DNA of 64,000 nt from Allium sativum. Lineage: Eukaryota; Streptophyta; Magnoliopsida; Asparagales; Amaryllidaceae. The notes below the pieces were generated by a model. It saw only the letters and a list, made by a program, of their open reading frames with translations. It ran no database searches and had not been told where the DNA came from. Location of the stretch: the NCBI GenBank assembly GCA_030737875.1, contig CM060910.1:634123303-634187302 (forward strand). Reading direction: 5' to 3'. Positions 24,982-37,383 of this stretch are shown one piece after another. Both the position numbers and the translations under genes were made by a program. Within the stretch, counting starts at the first letter, position 1. Each line of letters starts with the position of its first letter.

Positions 24982-26890
24982 TGTAACAACCCGGAAAATC
25001 AGAACCAATTTAAAAATTTTAATTTGGCTATTTTAATGAATTTTGAATATTTAAAATAATTTATTTTAAATAATAATGACTAAAATTTCTTTTGGATCGA
25101 AGTTATAGTGAATATATTTATTTTAATTATAAAACAAGGCCTGAAATGGCGCGGTAGTTTGAAAATATGAATTCGAACTTTGATTGACTGTACAGGATGC
25201 AAAATAAAACGGATTTTAGTGAAACCAAAAATATTTAAATCTGTTTAAGAATATCTTTCTAACAAATCTGAAAAATCGAAATTTCATAGCGGGAATCAAA
25301 AGTTATGGCTAAATGAATTTTGAGAAAGGTCACTATGGAATTAATATAGCCCTTGAAAATAGACATTTTGCAAATGACCTCCATTTTTGAAGAAACCATT
25401 TTTGTTGGATCCGGAATGTCAAATTAAGTGAGCGTGGCACAAGAAAACGTGTTTGGTTAATTTAAGTCAATTTGGATCGACCAGAAAATGGCCAATTTTC
25501 AAATGTTATCCAAATTCGATGAAATCAGTTTTGTTGGGACCATATCATCCAAACATAGCCAGATTTATTTTTCTGGAATTTTTAGAATCAGTATATAGCC
25601 CCGGCAAATTGAAATGTACGTTCAAATCCATATTTCAATGTTTTACATTTTAATTTGAAGAATAACTGACTGAAACAGTCGAATGAGCCTACGAAACATA
25701 TTCCATTGTGTCCGAAATGGGGGTATTTAGCTAGGGACAACATTCGTTGGGTTTGAATTGGAGTTCGTTTGGAAAAACAGATATTTTTGGAATTATAAAT
25801 AGCACAGGCCAATCAGATTTTTTATAAAAAAAGAAAATTCTTTTTATCTCTCCCCGTATCACGACGCACGGCAGAAACACCTTCCCACCTTCTCTCTTCA
25901 AATCTGGCCAATCCACTCAGTAAAATAAAATGCCACAGTTGGGGAATTTGCAGTGTTCCTCGAGATCTTTAAATCCATATAAGGATTGGATTTTATCGTT
26001 GAGAATTCATCAAGTTATGGGTCTGCGAATTCGGAGACTTCAACCCGCCGTCATCGACAATTGGAGCCACCGAAGTGGACCCCACCACCATGCGCGGAGG
26101 CGCTCCTCCTCCCTCTTCGACGTGGCGTTGGCTGATCCTCCTATAGCGCAGCGGATTGGAAGATAAATGCAAACCTAGTTTTGAACATCGAGCCGAGAGG
26201 TAACGGGTTTGTTTATTTAAACTGATTACAATAGTTTAAAACCGTCACAAAATTTGATTAACTTATAAAAATCAGATCTTTTTGCTACGTTGTCGAAATC
26301 CAGTGAAATAAGAGATATTGGACTCGTGGCGACGTCTTCTACATTTTAGAAGAGACCGGAGAATTTTTGGAGCTTCCTACAATTTTTGAAGGAGTGGAAC
26401 CCAAGGTGAGATTTCTAAATTCAAAACGATGTGGAATGGCGATCTATAAATTATATAATAGATGTATAAGTTATATAAGCATTGTACACCTCATGTATAA
26501 GCGTTGTATAAATTATATGTGCGATGTATAAGTTATATATACATTGTAAAAATCATATGTGCGTTGAATGGAGTTGAAATGAAATTGAAATATATATATA
26601 TATATATACACTCTCCTCGTCCACAGGCCATGGACGATATATATTGGTTGTGATTGTTTGGATTTTGGTTGACGTGAAATTTGGTGAATATTACGAATGG
26701 TTGGTTGTTGATTATGGTTGATTGTGGTCGAAACCAAATAGGATTAGTTTATGGAAAAATTCGTCTGCGTACGAACTAGATTATTGAAATTCCCCTTGTC
26801 AAAAGCTGCGAGGCTTTAAGGTAACGCGAGAAGCCGTACTCGGGACGGTGCCAGTTTTAACTACCCTTTCAGGACTCGACATAGGTGTGA
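24982..26890 (+). repeat. LTR related to the giant-LTR family, plus orientation (right end uncertain)
   Basis: Starts TGTAACAACCCGG. The stretch around 25140-25300 (CCTGAAATGGCGCGGTAGTT, then CTGTACAGGATGC, GAATATCTTTCTAACAA and AATCGAAATTTCATAGCG) lines up with the start of the giant LTR read on its own strand (CCTGAAACGTCGCGGCAGTT near 11210 on the complement). It is a diverged member in the opposite orientation to 5491-11345. The right end was not located; similarity to LTR-like sequence fades near 26890. ORFs inside (25453-25653, 25930-26166) look like chance. Confidence 0.5.
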
Positions 26891-27223
26891 CACGTGTCAT
26901 GTTTACTGAACTGCCTCTGCTCTTCCTATATATTAGTTAATTTCGCTTTTTTACCATTTGCGTTGTCACCCACCATTTTGCTCCCCCTTCTGAATCGTTC
27001 CCGTTACTTTTTCCTTACCCTCTTCTGCCATGGAAGGATCTCAAATTGTTTAATCGTACAGACCTATTCCTTGCGATAACCTCGCCTACTCCAATTTTTC
27101 CTGCAATCGTTCCTCTGTCTATTACTCTATTGGTCATTGTAACCTAATTGTCCATTATTCTGCCAAATCGCCTTCAACTTCATTTATTGCTGCTTTTTCC
27201 TGAAAATTCACCGACCTCTAATC
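26891..27223. other. Unassigned AT-rich stretch
   Basis: Pyrimidine-rich sequence between the LTR-like region and the tandem array. No coding frame, hairpin or terminal motif that I can support. Confidence 0.3.
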
Positions 27224-29000
27224 CTGCAAGCAATGCTAATCGCCTCTCATTGTGGAGTTGACAGTAAGCTTCATTCGTAAAGTTAAATAGGTAAAACTAT
27301 GTTTGTTAATTTTAGCTATTTGGTTTAAATTTGGGTTTCTAAACATTATCGATTACTGTTTCTTTTGTTTTGAGTATTCTCTTAGGGTAGAAAATGATTT
27401 TACTTGTGTATTGACTGGAAAAATGGCTACGTTCGTTTACTAGAAGCCTATGATAACTGAATCGTTAAATATCATTCCATCGGATCAGTTGAATACTGGA
27501 CTAGGAGTCCATTTATCTTCGCTTTGTGCTTAGATAAAATATAGGGTGCCCACTTTATTTGTTGTACTGTTTTCAGATAATGATAAAGATAACGCACTTT
27601 AGTTAAATCGATATAAAAGAACATAAAAGGTGCCACACCAGGTAAATTTTCTATGCCTAGATTTTTTTTTCCCTCCAAATTTGATAACTGTTTGCCTATT
27701 TTATTTTGGAAAATCAGGAATTGAAGGCGGTGCTTCTACTATGAACTGCAAGCATTGCTAATCGCCTCTCATCGTGGAGTCGATGGGAAACTTCGTTTGT
27801 AAAGTGAAATTGTAGAACAATGTTTGTTAATTCTAGCTATTTGGTTTAAACTTGGGTTTCTAAACATTGTCGATGGCTGTTTCTTTTGTTTCCAGTATTC
27901 TCTTAGGGTACAAAATGCATTTACTTGTATATTGATTGGAAAAATGGCTATGTTGGTTTGCTAGAAGCCTATGATAACCGAATCGTTAAATATCATTCCA
28001 TCGAATCAGTTCAATATTGGCCTAGGAGTAATTTATTATACATTATTACTCTTTTCCTTCTGCAGTCTTCACCTTTTGTTCTTAATATTTTCATATCCAG
28101 TACATGTTTTTATCCATTTATACTCATTTCGTGCTTAGATAAAATTTAGCATGTCTACTTTATTTGTTATATTGTTTTCAAATAATGATAAAGATAATGC
28201 ACTTGCGTTAAGTCGATATAAAAAAAAACATAAAAGTTGCCACATTAGGTAAAATTTCTATACCTATTTTTTTCTCCAAGCATGATAATTGTTTCCATAT
28301 TATATTTTGGAAAATCAAGAGTTGAAGGCTATGCATCTACTATGAACCTATATCTGTAACAAAATACAATTAAAGGAACAAGTGTATTTGTATATTTGTT
28401 AATAATTTTAGTACAATATGAGAAAAGTATAACTATTATTTGATTACATGCACATAGATTTGTATATTTCAGGATCATTTTGTTGATTCGTGCATATTAT
28501 TATGGTCATCCCCCATGTACACAAGCTATACATATCGTTTGTTTGCATAATTAAAAAGGAAACTAAAATAACTGAATAGGTGAGAAGTTTTCTTATCTGC
28601 CGTTTGCTAAGGGTATTTCAGATAATTGCATTGGTGCTTTGCCAAAAAATACAACGTTCGCTTTATTTACCATTGTATTTTAATTAAAGCGATATTAAAG
28701 AACACAAAAGGTGCCACATTAGGTAAATTTTCTCTTATGTACCTCTTTTCCTCAAATTTGATAACTATTTTTTCAATATTGTATTTTGGAAAATTACAAA
28801 TTAAGGCTATACATGTGCTATGAAACTGTATCCATAATAAACTACAATTAACGGATCAAGATTATTCACGTATCGTTAATATTTTTAGTATAGTATGACT
28901 ATATTTCAATGGCTGTTTGATTACATGCACGCAAAATTTATATATTTTAGGTGTTTAGTTGGTTTGTACATCTCATCATGGTCTTCACTTTATTTCAGTT
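27224..29000. repeat. Diverged tandem repeat, about 500-600 bp units, three copies
   Basis: GCAAGCAATGCTAATCGCCT at 27227 recurs near 27748, followed by matching blocks (TATTTGGTTTAAA, AGTATTCTCTTAGGGTA, AGAAGCCTATGATAAC, CGTTAAATATCATTCCATCG). The second half of the unit (cgatataaaagaacataaaa, then GGTGCCACACCAGGTAAATT and TTTTGGAAAATCA) occurs at about 27600, 28205 and 28690. The block from CTATGAACCTATATCTG onward recurs near 28343 and 28820. Copies are perhaps 80-85% alike by eye. No open frame is conserved. Confidence 0.75.
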
Positions 29001-31917
29001 GGCATTTACTTCTTACATTAGAAATGATGTGGCCTTAAATAGTGGATGGCAATTTCTCCTACATAGTTACAAATTTATCATATGGATTATGTTTTCCATG
29101 TTACGAATTGAATTATTGGTCAATGTCAAAGACAAATAATGGTAAAAAAAATTCATTTAATTAGCTAGCACATTTTTTATCTCATTGACCCTTTTGGACA
29201 TAATTACTTGCTTGAAGTTTCCTTATATGCGTATTTATGAATATGCATATATCCAGCGACTATGATGATGGAAGAGAATATAAAGAAATATATATGAATC
29301 AGATTACATGACTTCACAAAATGACCTCAAGTACTCTGTTAATTGGAATTTGAAAATTATTGCTTTTAAATCTACATTATGTACAATGTGTGGCATTTTT
29401 GGATAGCTGTTTGTATATACAAAATGAAACATTCAGTATTTCAAAATCATAGATGTAGACTCTAACTAGATGAATTTATTTGGTAGTTGTTACCTTAATA
29501 GCATAATATATTGTAAACTAATACCTTAGGTCAGTGGAATGGTTCATCAGACCTTAAATCATAAAATGAGTTATATTCCTTTATTATATTGACTAGCTGG
29601 TAGCTTTGTAAAACCAAAATTTAAGAATTCAACACTTCAAGGGTAGGATACTGGGTATAGAAAGCCTTTAAAAAATAGTTGTGGAGCAGCAATTTTACTA
29701 TTTAAAAGTAGTAATATTTTGTTTTATGTCTTTAATTTAAGCTAACCTTTTTATTTTTAAGTTGTTAAAGCAAATGCTAAAACCTATGATTTAGTGGGCG
29801 TACCAGAAAATAGCAAAGCTTTAAGTGAATTTGTTATTTAATAACGCCAAACTGGAATCATATAGCAGTTGAAGTGAGTTAAGCGCTTTAGTTATGCATT
29901 AGCGAGGCTTTAGCAGGATTTATTTACATGGTTCTACTTCTTCCTTATGTTGACAAAATGGTTACTTCAAAAAATAAGCAATATGTTTTTGTAGGTTCAT
30001 ATATCATAAAGCGTGATCAAATCCGGGCTATTCAGCCATCTAGGTGCTTGGCGGAGCCTGCTGTCTTGCCTAAGTTTTCCAGCTTCATATATCAACATAG
30101 TTGACGAAAACTTTGTATTAGCATTGAACTTCATAAGCTAGTTTTTAAAAATTCTACAGCTGTTATAGCAATTGATTCAATATCAGAAACGCAAAGCAAG
30201 GGAAAGTACCGCAAACTAGGATATAGGTAAATCTGAAATTATTAATAAACAATAATTTAATTGTGCAATCAGTGATTTAATGACGGCCTTCATTGCCTTA
30301 CATTTTGCAGTTTCATCCGCTACAATTACTGTTGCCTCCTTTAGCTGAAGTTCGTTAATTTTTCAGCATATTGTCAACAATGTTCCCCTTCTATCAGTCA
30401 TGTGAGAGAGTGAGAGAGAGAGAGGGAGGGAGAGAGAGAGCTGAATGGTTGGGATTCGGGGACCAGCCAACCTATCTTATACTCGACATCTAAAGAGATA
30501 CATATTATCTCTACTTTACCCAGTATCGGCAGCACATCACCACTAACACTGTGGTTCCTCTCCATGCAAACAGTCAACCAACAATAACTCCTGCTAGCCA
30601 CAATAAAGTGGCAACCTGTTTGCATTGTTGGCTCAAATCTTTAAAGATGATGCCTCATTAATCATGTTAGATAATACAACCAGAATAATAATAACATCAC
30701 CAAAGCAATTGAACATGAGAAATAAACACCCTACTAGAGTACTCATTAACCAAATAAGGACTTTGGATTCCCATTATCATACTGCATAAGCCAGTGCATT
30801 GCCTAATGACAAATCCATAGTATTAGCTAATTAATATGGATTTGAAATGGGCAAGGATGTTAATATATGAAGATGGGTATACAACAGAGCAATAAAGACA
30901 AGAGCTATTTTAATTGCTATTCATTATAGTCAGCACGGGTCTTATACAGGGAATACTATTAACCACGAGTAAACTAAGTTATCATTCACGTGAACTAGTA
31001 AGTTATCATTCACGTGTACAACTAAATTTTAAGAATTACAAAACTATAACAATAATGATTAGTAGTTATATTTTATAGTGATTATGGTAATATCACTATA
31101 TCACCATACAATAATAGTTATATAACTATTGAAGTAGGTTCACACTTATATCACTATAATAGTAATTGCAAAACTATAACAATAATGATTATTTATTTAT
31201 TTGAACCCCGTTAATCATTTATGTTTAATAAGGAAAGAAACATTTAGTACATTAAAGAACAATGTTTGGCTTTTCTATAATTTTCCTAGAATCAAATGTA
31301 CTGAGAAACACGATTGGGTTTTCCTACAATTTTCACAAATTTAAACTTTTCTACACTAATGCTGTATTTTGGATTGTAACATTTCCTAACATACACTTCT
31401 TCACATCATCTTTATAATTGTTGGTGGTAAACTCTTTATGACAATGAGTGATATAAGTGAAATTGAATAACTTTTTGTGTTAGTGTAGCAATTGTGTAAA
31501 AGATTCAAAGGATTCTATATTCTATCCAATCCAAGATAAAATTTAGATAATATAATGGCTACAAAAATAATTTTTTTAGCTTATATTCTGCTGAAATTTA
31601 TAAGGTGTATTATTGTGTTTGCATAAATTTTGATTATCGTAAACTTCTACTTGGACTTAGAGATAAAAATATTCAACTTCAATTTGAAAAAAAAATCTTT
31701 ATATGTGTTAGGTTTAATTTTTTGTATTCATTTCTATGTCTATGGCTATGCAGTTTTTTGAAGAAAAATAGTAAATTTTTTTAATCTATAACCAGCTCCC
31801 ATTCTTCTTTCTCTGGTGCATATCACAAATAGAATGGTACAACAAACTATACATCATATTAGTAATGCTTGACTATTTGGAGTCTGCCAATAATTCACAA
31901 CATTAGGAGATCAAAAA
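29001..31917. other. Unassigned AT-rich DNA left of the second non-autonomous element
   Basis: No gene can be supported: reading frames are short and carry no motif. A (GA)n tract sits at 30402-30440. A few blocks of repeated TATAACTATTG / ACTATAACAATAATGATTA occur about 31035-31185. The stretch continues, in sequence character, beyond the insertion at 37384. Confidence 0.4.
30402..30440. repeat. (GA)n microsatellite
   Basis: Imperfect gagagag tract with gggagg interruptions. Confidence 0.95.
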
Positions 31918-34351
31918 TGTGACGGCCTGCCCCGCACCAGCCGGCATTTCCTCCGAAAGTGCGCTATACACATGCCCAACTAGCACAGAACGGTCGCCAA
32001 AGAAAGGAAAGAAGAGAATGAACTAATCAAAAACCTGCAGAATGTCTCACAGCGCAGGGAACAAAATATAATAATAATGTACTTGACATAAAACTGGCGA
32101 GACAGTGCATAAGCTGATAACTAAAACCAACATCAACATCAGAGTAGCGGAAGTCTAAATACAGCTTATTACAACTTTTCAAATTACTGTCTCTAAACAA
32201 AAGAAAGGAAGAGTGCACTACTAATGCCCAAAGTAGTGACCAGCAGCGACACAGGGAGAATATCTATATATGTATCATACGTGGAAGCCACCTGCTCGTC
32301 TCCGGTACGGATACTCGTGCATCACCAGCTAACCTGTCTCTAGTTTGCTCGTGAGAGCACCCAGAGTAATAAGAAGAGACATAATACTCTGGGTTAGACA
32401 AAAAGTCTGGTATGAGTGATAAGCAGCTAAACAGAACAATAACAGGTATACTAAACCATACCTGAATCTGGACCTGCAACCAAAGAGTTAGCACTACATA
32501 CCGTACAATTCTCTAAGGTGTCACTAAACACACGGTGCAAAGAATACGGGGGTGGGGACGTGCATGTCATAGTGATGGCAAACAAATCAAACATAGCAAC
32601 CATCCTCACATCTCTCACTTAGTGCGCAAAGCATACGATGTCCACCACTTCAATCACTAGACCCATCGAAGTAGTGACAGAGTTCGACTTGTACAACTAC
32701 TGCTACTACCAAGCTTATCCCATGGAGTCATGACCAAATCTTTACAAATGACCCCACTTCATTGGTCTATAGCTCTTTGGTCGTACCTAGGCAACTGTGG
32801 CCCTGAATCCGTTCACGTACTCCCTACACATAGTGATCCAAAGTTATAGACATCGACAACCCCTTAGCACACGTCCCACTGCAAAGTCCAATCCTGAAGT
32901 TCGCTCGTTGGTTCCCAACTGGATCCTGAGTACAAACCTCCCATTTGGACTACCTTTGCATCTCAGATTATTGGTCTTCTTCTCCAGATCGGTTCGGCTT
33001 CCCCTTCTCTTCACTCCGGATCGTGCTCTCCAAGGTCATTCAGTTCGGATCCACTTCTCCACCTCGTAATGGTTCGGATCGGCTGTGGTCATCGCATCGA
33101 GTCGGATCGAACTCCTACAGCGGTTCGGATTGGGATCCACACCTCCTGGCTTCGTGGAAAACTCCTCTGATTTGGTCCTTCTTCCCAAGCACTCCAGATC
33201 GGGTCGGGTCTCTCAAGCTTCTCCATGGTGCATCGGTTCGGGTCGGAGTGGCATACAAGAGGCGGATCGGGTCCAGATCGTCTTGCAGATACAATAGCTT
33301 GGAGGGGCGGTTCGGGCTCCTTCCTCCGATCCGATCCGGATCGAACAGATTCTTGCACTTTTTCCAGCGACTGTTTACGCCATTCGACCAATCTAACACT
33401 TCTAGACAATCACAATTCATACCACACAATCATAGCAACATGTACAATCAATCATAAACACCAAAACAACAACTATAGCATGTAAAATGGATCAAACATA
33501 CCCAAAATCCCATATTTTCCCTTAAGCATGTTTAGGAAAAACTAATGATATGATTAGCAAAACTTAATCGAATAAACCCAAGTTTCTAACAGAGGTCTAA
33601 AACATCATTTAAGAATTTATAAATATTTTTCCAGAATTTATTAGTGTATAAATTCGCTAATCAACACTAATTACCCTTAATTAACCATAATTAGTGAGGA
33701 ACAATGCAAATCACTCACCTTGGCCACAAATAAAACCTTTAGAACTGAAACTCTACTGTTTGGGCGCGAATACCAATGCAACAAAGCAGCTCTACTTCGA
33801 TTCTTGTGCTAATCCACCTTGATTTGATGTTGCTAAGCTAATCCTTGGTTAGAAAGTGATTTGGAGGTGTTTTAGAGGTTGGAGGTCATTGTTAGGGTTT
33901 ATAAGAGGTAAGTAGCGGCTAGAAAACTGAAATAGAATGAAAACCTAACTCATTTCAGCCTCCCCATAACCCTAATCCCGAAATGGGTTATGGGCACATT
34001 CAATAATCACCTCATTTGGCCCGGTTAAGCAGTTTTTCACCTTCTGAAACTTGTTTCAGCCATATCTCCCAAACGGTAAGTCCGTTTTTCACATGTGACC
34101 ACTCTACGGAAAGGTAAACCATCATCCGGAGCCAATGGAAGTGGTTTCAGGTCAAAAATCCTTCCAATCAAAAGTAATGGCCAAAACAAGATCAGCTAGG
34201 GGCAAAACGGTCATTTAAAAATCGGAAAAAATCATGAACATGGGAAATGACCCCAGTAGTCATCTCCCATAGTTACATAACCATACAACTCCGTATGCGA
34301 AAGAAAGAAATATTCTACGATCCTATGATGCGTAGAATGCGGGTCGTTACA
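31918..34351 (-). repeat. 3' LTR of the second non-autonomous element
   Basis: Starts tgtgacggcctgccccgcac and ends gcgggtcgttaca; matches 34928-37383 along its full length. It contains a GC-rich, GGATCGG/GGTTCGG-rich section (about 32960-33360) in which overlapping open frames on both strands are produced by base composition rather than by a gene. Confidence 0.9.
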
Positions 34352-34363
34352 CTCTCCCCCCTT
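34352..34363 (-). other. Polypurine tract of the second non-autonomous element
   Basis: Minus strand AAGGGGGGAGAG, preceded by GGGGGACGAAATTTCTT, directly before the 3' LTR. Confidence 0.85.
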
Positions 34364-34507
34364 AAGAAATTTCGTCCCCCAAATTCCTTAACCCAAAACA
34401 TATAAAGGATCCCGCATATCTACCAACCATATACAACAGTCAATCACGCAAAACAAACAAAACAAGCCTATCCTAGCATGCCGAAAAACTAAATCGAAAT
34501 TAAAATC

Positions 34508-34888
34508 TTACCAGGCGAAGAGTTCTGGATACGTCTCTCTAATGCTCTCCTCTGTCTCCCAAGTACAGTCGTTCTTATTCTCGCCTCACTGAACTTTGAC
34601 TAACTTCACCGCTTTCCTTCGAAGTTGCTTCGTATCGTTCCCAACAATACGCATAGGCTTGCGGTTCCCAACCGCCTCGGGTTTAACTTCGATATCATCC
34701 AACTGATCAGGTGAAATAGTCACACTTGGGTCGTGTACAAACTTCCTTAACCGGGAAACATGAAATACATTGTGAACTCCTGCCATCTTCTTTGGTAATT
34801 CAACTTTGTATGCCAAATTCCCAATTTGCTCAAGAACTGGGAATGGACCAACAAATCTTGGTGCTAACTTGCCTCTCCCTGATGTCTT
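34508..34888 (-). pseudogene. Chromovirus integrase C-terminus and chromodomain remnant
   Basis: The frame reads GRGKLAPRFVGPFPVLEQIG, then AYKVELPKKMAGVHNVFHVS, RLRKFVHDP, and PMRIVGNDTKQLRRKAVKLV, followed by CTWETEESIRETYPELFAW and a stop at 34508-34510. These are the GKLSPRFIGPF, GVHNVFHVSMLRKY and chromodomain (VKVQW..ATWE.E..MR..YPELF) blocks of Tekay/Del chromoviruses. A TGA at 34586-34588 replaces the conserved chromodomain tryptophan codon. The upstream side (about 34890-34913) joins straight to PBS-proximal sequence, so everything between the leader and the integrase tail was deleted. Confidence 0.88.
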
Positions 34889-34907
34889 CCCTAGGTTAAC
34901 TACGCAA

Positions 34908-34925
34908 CCTAGAGCTCTGATACCA
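34908..34925 (-). other. Primer-binding site, initiator tRNA-Met type
   Basis: Minus strand TGGTATCAGAGCTCTAGG; the first 12 bases match the complement of the plant initiator tRNA-Met 3' end. It lies two bases inside the 5' LTR, which begins at 34928. Confidence 0.8.
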
Positions 34926-34927
34926 AG

Positions 34928-37383
34928 TGTGACGGTCCGCCCCGCACCAGCCGGTATTTCCTCCGAAAGTGTGTTGTACACATGCCCAACTAGCACAGAA
35001 CGGTCGCCAAAGAAAGGAAAGAAGAGAATGAACTAATCAAAAACCTGTAGAATGTCTCACAACGCAGGGAACAGAATATAATAATAATGCACTTGACATA
35101 AAACAGGCGAGACAGTGCATAAGCTGATAACTAAAACCAACATCAACATAAGAGTAGCGGAAGTCTAAATACAGCTTATTATAACTTTTCAATTTACTGT
35201 CTCTAAACAAAAGAAAGGAAGAGTGCACTACTAATGCCCAAAGTAGTGACCAACAGCGACATAGGGAGAATATCTATATATGTATCATACGTGGAAGCCT
35301 CCTGCTCGTCTCTGGTACGGCTACTCGTGCATCACCAGCTAACATGTCTCTAGTCTGCTCGTGAGAGCACCCAGAGTAATAAGAAGAGACATAAAACTCT
35401 GGGTCAGACAAAAAGTCTGGTATGAGCGATAAGAAGCTAAACAGAACAATAACAGGTATACTAAACCATACCTGAATCTGGACCTGCAACCAAAGAGTTA
35501 GCACAGCATATCGTACAATTCACTAAGGTGCCACTAAACAGACGGTGCAAAGAATACGGGGGTGGGGAGATGCATGTCATAGTGATGGCAAAAAAAATCA
35601 AACATAGCAACCATCCTCACATCTCTCACTTAGTGCATAAAGCATACGATGTCCACCACTCCAATCACTAGACCCATCGAAGTAGTGACGGAGTTCGACT
35701 TGTACAACTACTGCTACTACCAAGCTTATCCGGTGGAGTCATGACCAAATCTTTACAAATGACCGCACTTCATTGGTCCATAGCTCTTTAGTCGTACCTA
35801 GGCCGCTGTGGCCCTGAATCCGTTCACGTACTTTCTACACATAGTGATCCAAAGTTATAGACATCGACAACCCCATAGCACACGTCCCGCAGTAAAGTCC
35901 AATCCTGAAGTTCGCTCATTGGTTCCCAACTGGATCCTGAGTACAAACCTCCCATTTGGACTACCTTTGCATCTCGGATTATTAGTCTTCTTCTCCAGAT
36001 CGGTTCGACATCCCCTTCTCTTCACTCTGGATCATGCTCTCCAAGGTCATTCAGTTCGGTTCCACTTCTCCACCTCGTAACGGTTTGGATCGGCTGTGGT
36101 CATCGCATCGAGTCGGATCGAACTCCTCCAGTGGTTCGGATCGGGATCCACACCTCCTGGCTTCGTGGAAAACTCCTCTGGTTCGGTCCTTCTTTCCAAG
36201 CACTCCGGATCAGGTCGGTTCTTTCAAGCTTCTCCATGGTGTATCAGTTTGGGTCGAAGTGGCATACGAGAGGCGGATCGGGTCCAGATCGTCTTGCGGA
36301 TACAACAGCTTGGAGGGGCGGTTCGGTTAGGGCTCCTTCCTCCGATCCGATCCGGATCGGCCAGATTCTTGCACTTTTTCCAACGACTGTTTACGCCATT
36401 CGACGGTGTTTTCGACCAATCTAACACTTCTAGACTATCACAATTCATACCACACAGTCATAGCAACATGTACAATCAATCATAAACACCAAAACAACAA
36501 CTATAGCATGAAAAATGGATCAAAAATACCCAAAATCCCATATTTTCCCTTAAGCATGTTTAGGCAAAACTGATGATATGATTAGCAAAACTTAATCAAT
36601 TTAATCCAAGTTTCTAACAGAGGTCTAAAACATCATTTAAGAATTTACAAAAATATTTTTCCAGAATTTATTAGTGTTTAAATCCGCTAATCAATACCAA
36701 TTACCCTTAATTAACCATAATTAGTGAGGAACTATGCAAATCACTCACCTTGGCCACAAATAAAACCTTTAGAACTGAAACTCTACTGTTTGGGCGCGAA
36801 TACCAATGCAACACAGCAGCTCTACCTCGATTCTTGTGCTAATCCGCCTTGATTTGATGTTGCTAAGCCTAATCCTTGGTTAGAAAGTGATTTGGAGGTG
36901 TTTTAGAGGTTGGAGGCCATTGTTAGGGTTTCTAAGAGGTAAGTGGCGGCTAGAAAACTGAAATAGAATGAAAACCTAACTCTTTTCAGCCTCCCGATAA
37001 CCCTAATCCCGAAATGGGTTATGGACCCATTCACTAATCACCTCATTTGGCCCGGTTAAGCAGTTTTTCACCTTTTGAAACTTGTTTCAGCAATATTTCC
37101 CAAACGGTAAGTCCATTTTTCACATGTGACCACTCTACAGAAAGGTAAACCATCATCCGAAGCCAATGGAAGTGGTTTCAAGTCAAAACTCTTTCCCAAT
37201 CAAAAGTTATGGCCAAAACAAGATCAGCTAGGGGCAAAACGGTCATTTAAAAATCGGCAAAAATCATGAACATGGGAAATGACCCCAATAGTCGTCTCCC
37301 AAAGTTACATGACCATACGACTCCGTATGCGAAAGAAAGAAATATTCTATGATCCTATGATGCGTAGAATGCGGGTCGTTACA
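34928..37383 (-). repeat. 5' LTR of the second non-autonomous element
   Basis: Starts tgtgacggtccgccccgcac and ends gcgggtcgttaca. It matches the left LTR with scattered substitutions and small indels; for example it has a GGTGTTTTC insert near 36404 that is absent at 33387. Confidence 0.9.

Larger units (their letters stand above)
31918..37383 (-). mobile_element. Non-autonomous Tekay-like chromovirus derivative, 5466 bp
   Basis: Two LTRs (31918-34351, 2434 bp; 34928-37383, 2456 bp) flank a 576-bp interior. On the minus strand: 5' LTR (right), a PBS starting TGGTATCAGAGC, an abrupt junction into an integrase C-terminal remnant, the PPT AAGGGGGGAGAG, then the 3' LTR (left). Ends are TGTGACGG...TCGTTACA on the plus strand. 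Flanks are aaaaa (left) and aaaga (right), an imperfect candidate duplication. Gag, protease, RT, RNase H and the integrase core are deleted. The LTRs show several percent divergence by eye, so the copy is older than the giant-LTR element. Confidence 0.88.

Noticed and set aside
32797..33485. Cluster of overlapping ORFs on both strands (also 35808-36485)
   Set aside because: They come from the GC-rich GGATCGG-type section of the LTR. All frames are open at once, frames are not conserved between the two LTRs, and they do not resemble proteins.
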